The notes under the pieces: model-generated
What the model was told of the DNA's origin: nothing
The model's database searches: none
Seen by the model: the letters and a program-made list of their open reading frames with translations, nothing else
Shown: positions 62,261-64,000 of the stretch, piece after piece
Layout: every line of letters starts with the position of its first letter
Position numbering within the stretch: the first letter of the stretch is position 1
Assembly (NCBI RefSeq): GCF_018141445.1
Contig: NZ_CP058649.1
Coordinates: 6,095,001-6,159,000 of the forward strand
DNA from: Vallitalea pronyensis
Lineage (GTDB): Bacteria; Bacillota; Clostridia; Lachnospirales; Vallitaleaceae
Reading direction: 5' to 3'
Length of the DNA stretch: 64,000 nucleotides
Program-made: the position numbers and the translations under genes

Positions 62261-64000
62261 TTATTTATTTGGCTCATAATGAGTATTACTTAACATTTCA
62301 TTGACAATTGCAACCAAGTCATCATCATTTATTGTACCATCTACAACTACATCTGCATCATATTTTTCAGTATTTGTATCCGCTACTAATTTATTGTAAT
62401 AAAACCCATCAATGGCTAAGTCTAATAAGGTGAATTCGCCTGTACGATTGACATCAAGATAACCTTCCACATTTATTGACGTCTCTCCACAATCAATCTC
62501 TATTAAATCCCATTCAGCTTCAATATTAGCAATCCGTGCTTTTAGTGCATCAATTTTGCCTTCTCCTACTTTTTTTGCTTTGAATTTTAATGTGACGATT
62601 GTTTCACTACCGTCAACACTCTTATCCTCGCCCTTACTAGCAATGATAAATCGAAGAGTGCCCTCATGATTAATTGACTTCACTACCTGTAGCCCTTCAA
62701 TTTCTTCATGTCCAGTATATTCAAATATTTCCTGATTATACGTGACTGTAACATCCTCTGCATATATGTTGTTGGCATTGTGCAATTTCACATCAACTGA
62801 AACATCTTCTCCAACCCTTATCTTATCGATACTATTTAATTCTAATGTTTCTTTTAAAGGATTCATGGCTGAAGCAATATTAGAGTTAGCGCTTTCTACA
62901 CCGTCTTTTACGGCTCGTACTGCATAGTAGTAAGTTACCCCAGGAATGACATCTGAGTCGCTATAAGTTGTTTCTGTTAGATCGCTTGCTATTACAGTAT
63001 CTATAACTCCAGATGTCGTTGATTTTAATATAGTATAACTATCTGCATCCGTAACAGTATCCCAGTTGAGAACGATCGTGCTAGAAGACGTTGTAGCCTT
63101 AAGACTCGTAGGTGCATTAATAACGGTTGATGATGGCATAAATACGTCTACCGTACTAATTTTACCATCAGACCAATTTTTCCCACCTATTACATATATG
63201 TTATCATTTACCCCAATTGAACGTAAATATCCTCTTTTAGTTGGCATGCTAGCTTTTGTTGTCCATGTATCTGCTTGAGGATCATATTCTTCTACTGTAT
63301 CAAGAAATACGTGACTCATGTCTTTAAAGTGTTCTCCACCTATAGCATATATTTTACCACTAGCTACTGTTACACCTAAAGCACGTCTTGCTGTTGGCAT
63401 ACTGGCCTTTGTTGTCCACATATCTGTTGTGGGATTATATTCTTCCACTGCTCCTTCCCAGACTCCATCACTATTATATCCACCAATCGCATATATTTTA
63501 CCTTCAACTTCTACAACTCCCATTGTACCTCTTGCTGTTGGCATACTAGCTTTCGTTGTCCAAGTATTCGTTTGTGGGTCATACTCTTCTACTATGTTAT
63601 TATAACTTAAACCACTAGATCCACCGATAGCATATATCTTGCCATTAACTTCTGCTACGCTTAGATAGTGTCTTGGCGTGGGCATACTTGCTTTTGTTGT
63701 CCATGTATCTGTTGCAGGATCATATTCTTCTACTGTATCAAGATACTCATTTTCAAGGTTCTGTCCACCAATAGCATATATCTTACCATTAACTTCTGCT
63801 ACGTCTAATGACCATCTCGCTGTTGGCATACTTGCCTTTGTTATCCATGTATCTGTTGCAATATCATACGCTTCTACTACATTAAGTTCAGAGTTATTAT
63901 AACCACCTATGGCATATATCTTACCATCAACTTCTGCCACTCCTAAAGCCGTTCTTGCTGTTGGCATACTAGCCTTCGTTTCCCAACTACCTAAATCCTC
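62261..64000 (-). CDS. Kelch-repeat protein with Fn3, cohesin-like and dockerin-like domains, 5' end outside
   Basis: The frame is open from 64000 to 62261 (579 residues visible; N-terminus missing). Six kelch blades (about 63120-64000) repeat a pattern like TTKASMPTAR...VNGKIYAIGG. A fibronectin type III domain follows (about 62860-63115, APTSLKATTSSSTIVLNWD), then a cohesin-like beta-sandwich (about 62480-62850) and a degenerate dockerin-like end with DVNRTGEFTLLDLAID and VDGTINDDDLVAIV. The layout suggests an exported, surface or cellulosome-like protein, although no signal peptide can be seen. Kelch propellers often bind glycans. Blades are near-identical in DNA, so copy number may vary. 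Confidence 0.8.
   Translation of the reverse strand, partial: EDLGSWETKASMPTARTALGVAEVDGKIYAIGGYNNSELNVVEAYDIATDTWITKASMPTARWSLDVAEVNGKIYAIGGQNLENEYLDTVEEYDPATDTWTTKASMPTPRHYLSVAEVNGKIYAIGGSSGLSYNNIVEEYDPQTNTWTTKASMPTARGTMGVVEVEGKIYAIGGYNSDGVWEGAVEEYNPTTDMWTTKASMPTARRALGVTVASGKIYAIGGEHFKDMSHVFLDTVEEYDPQADTWTTKASMPTKRGYLRSIGVNDNIYVIGGKNWSDGKISTVDVFMPSSTVINAPTSLKATTSSSTIVLNWDTVTDADSYTILKSTTSGVIDTVIASDLTETTYSDSDVIPGVTYYYAVRAVKDGVESANSNIASAMNPLKETLELNSIDKIRVGEDVSVDVKLHNANNIYAEDVTVTYNQEIFEYTGHEEIEGLQVVKSINHEGTLRFIIASKGEDKSVDGSETIVTLKFKAKKVGEGKIDALKARIANIEAEWDLIEIDCGETSINVEGYLDVNRTGEFTLLDLAIDGFYYNKLVADTNTEKYDADVVVDGTINDDDLVAIVNEMLSNTHYEPNK
63120..64000 (-). repeat. Tandem kelch-coding repeats, about 150 bp each
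   Basis: Six in-frame repeats, each containing a close variant of GCATACTAGCTTTTGTTGTC and ATAGCATATATCTTACCA. The array continues past the window edge. Confidence 0.75.

Noticed and set aside
63120-64000. CRISPR-like regular repeats
   Set aside because: The repeats are 150-base in-frame kelch blades with conserved protein motifs; there are no short identical repeats with unique spacers and no cas genes.

Overview
The window looks like a chromosome segment of a low-GC Gram-positive bacterium of the class Clostridia. Evidence: AT-rich intergenic DNA, strong AAGGAGG-type ribosome binding sites, many YesM/YesN-type two-component systems and AraC-type regulators, LplABC-type sugar transporters, YhaM, MutS2 and a Gram-positive lipobox on each binding protein. 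Two agarase-like enzymes suggest a marine or algal-polysaccharide lifestyle; a Vallitalea-like organism would fit, but that is a guess. No rRNA, tRNA, CRISPR array, phage or transposase gene was seen.

Layout. 1-9.7 kb is mostly housekeeping: a 3'-truncated 23S rRNA uracil methyltransferase, a GNAT acetyltransferase, YhaM exonuclease, a small membrane protein, MutY, an unknown conserved protein, an HtrA protease, a bactofilin and threonine ammonia-lyase. 10.3-12.2 kb is a two-gene sugar-acid operon (KduD-like SDR and a zinc alcohol dehydrogenase). 12.6-22.3 kb holds a leaderless solute-binding-like protein, a YesM/YesN pair and an RbsABC-type transporter operon ending in a Dabb protein. 22.7-27.1 kb is a four-gene operon of two class III CoA-transferases, a crotonase and a second leaderless binding-like protein, divergent from a regulator whose receiver domain has lost its phosphorylation residues. 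28.7-46.4 kb is a polysaccharide locus: two GH2 enzymes on the plus strand, then (minus strand) an LplB-LplC-LplA transporter followed by two GH50-like agarases, divergent from a membrane AraC-type regulator broken by a frameshift. 46.6-58.8 kb is general: an M23 peptidase, an MMPL exporter with a heptad-repeat partner and TetR regulator, MutS2, an OmpR-type two-component system and glutamate dehydrogenase. 58.9-62 kb is an AraC regulator divergent from a sugar isomerase/oxidoreductase operon. The end holds a kelch-Fn3-cohesin-dockerin-like protein whose 5' end lies outside.

How it may work together. The GH50-like enzymes carry signal peptides and modules resembling carbohydrate-binding domains, so they would cut polysaccharide outside the cell. 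The LplABC system would import oligosaccharides, the leaderless GH2 enzymes would cleave them in the cytoplasm, and the RbsABC system and dehydrogenases would process monosaccharides or sugar acids. The KduD operon and the RbsABC operon share a palindromic operator sitting on or next to consensus sigma-A promoters, which ties them into one regulon although they are 10 kb apart.

The less explained parts are the leaderless solute-binding-like proteins linked to CoA-transferases, the degenerate-receiver regulator, the paired direct repeats spaced by whole helical turns at two divergent promoters, and three families of small palindromic interspersed repeats, one with a second palindrome inserted in it.
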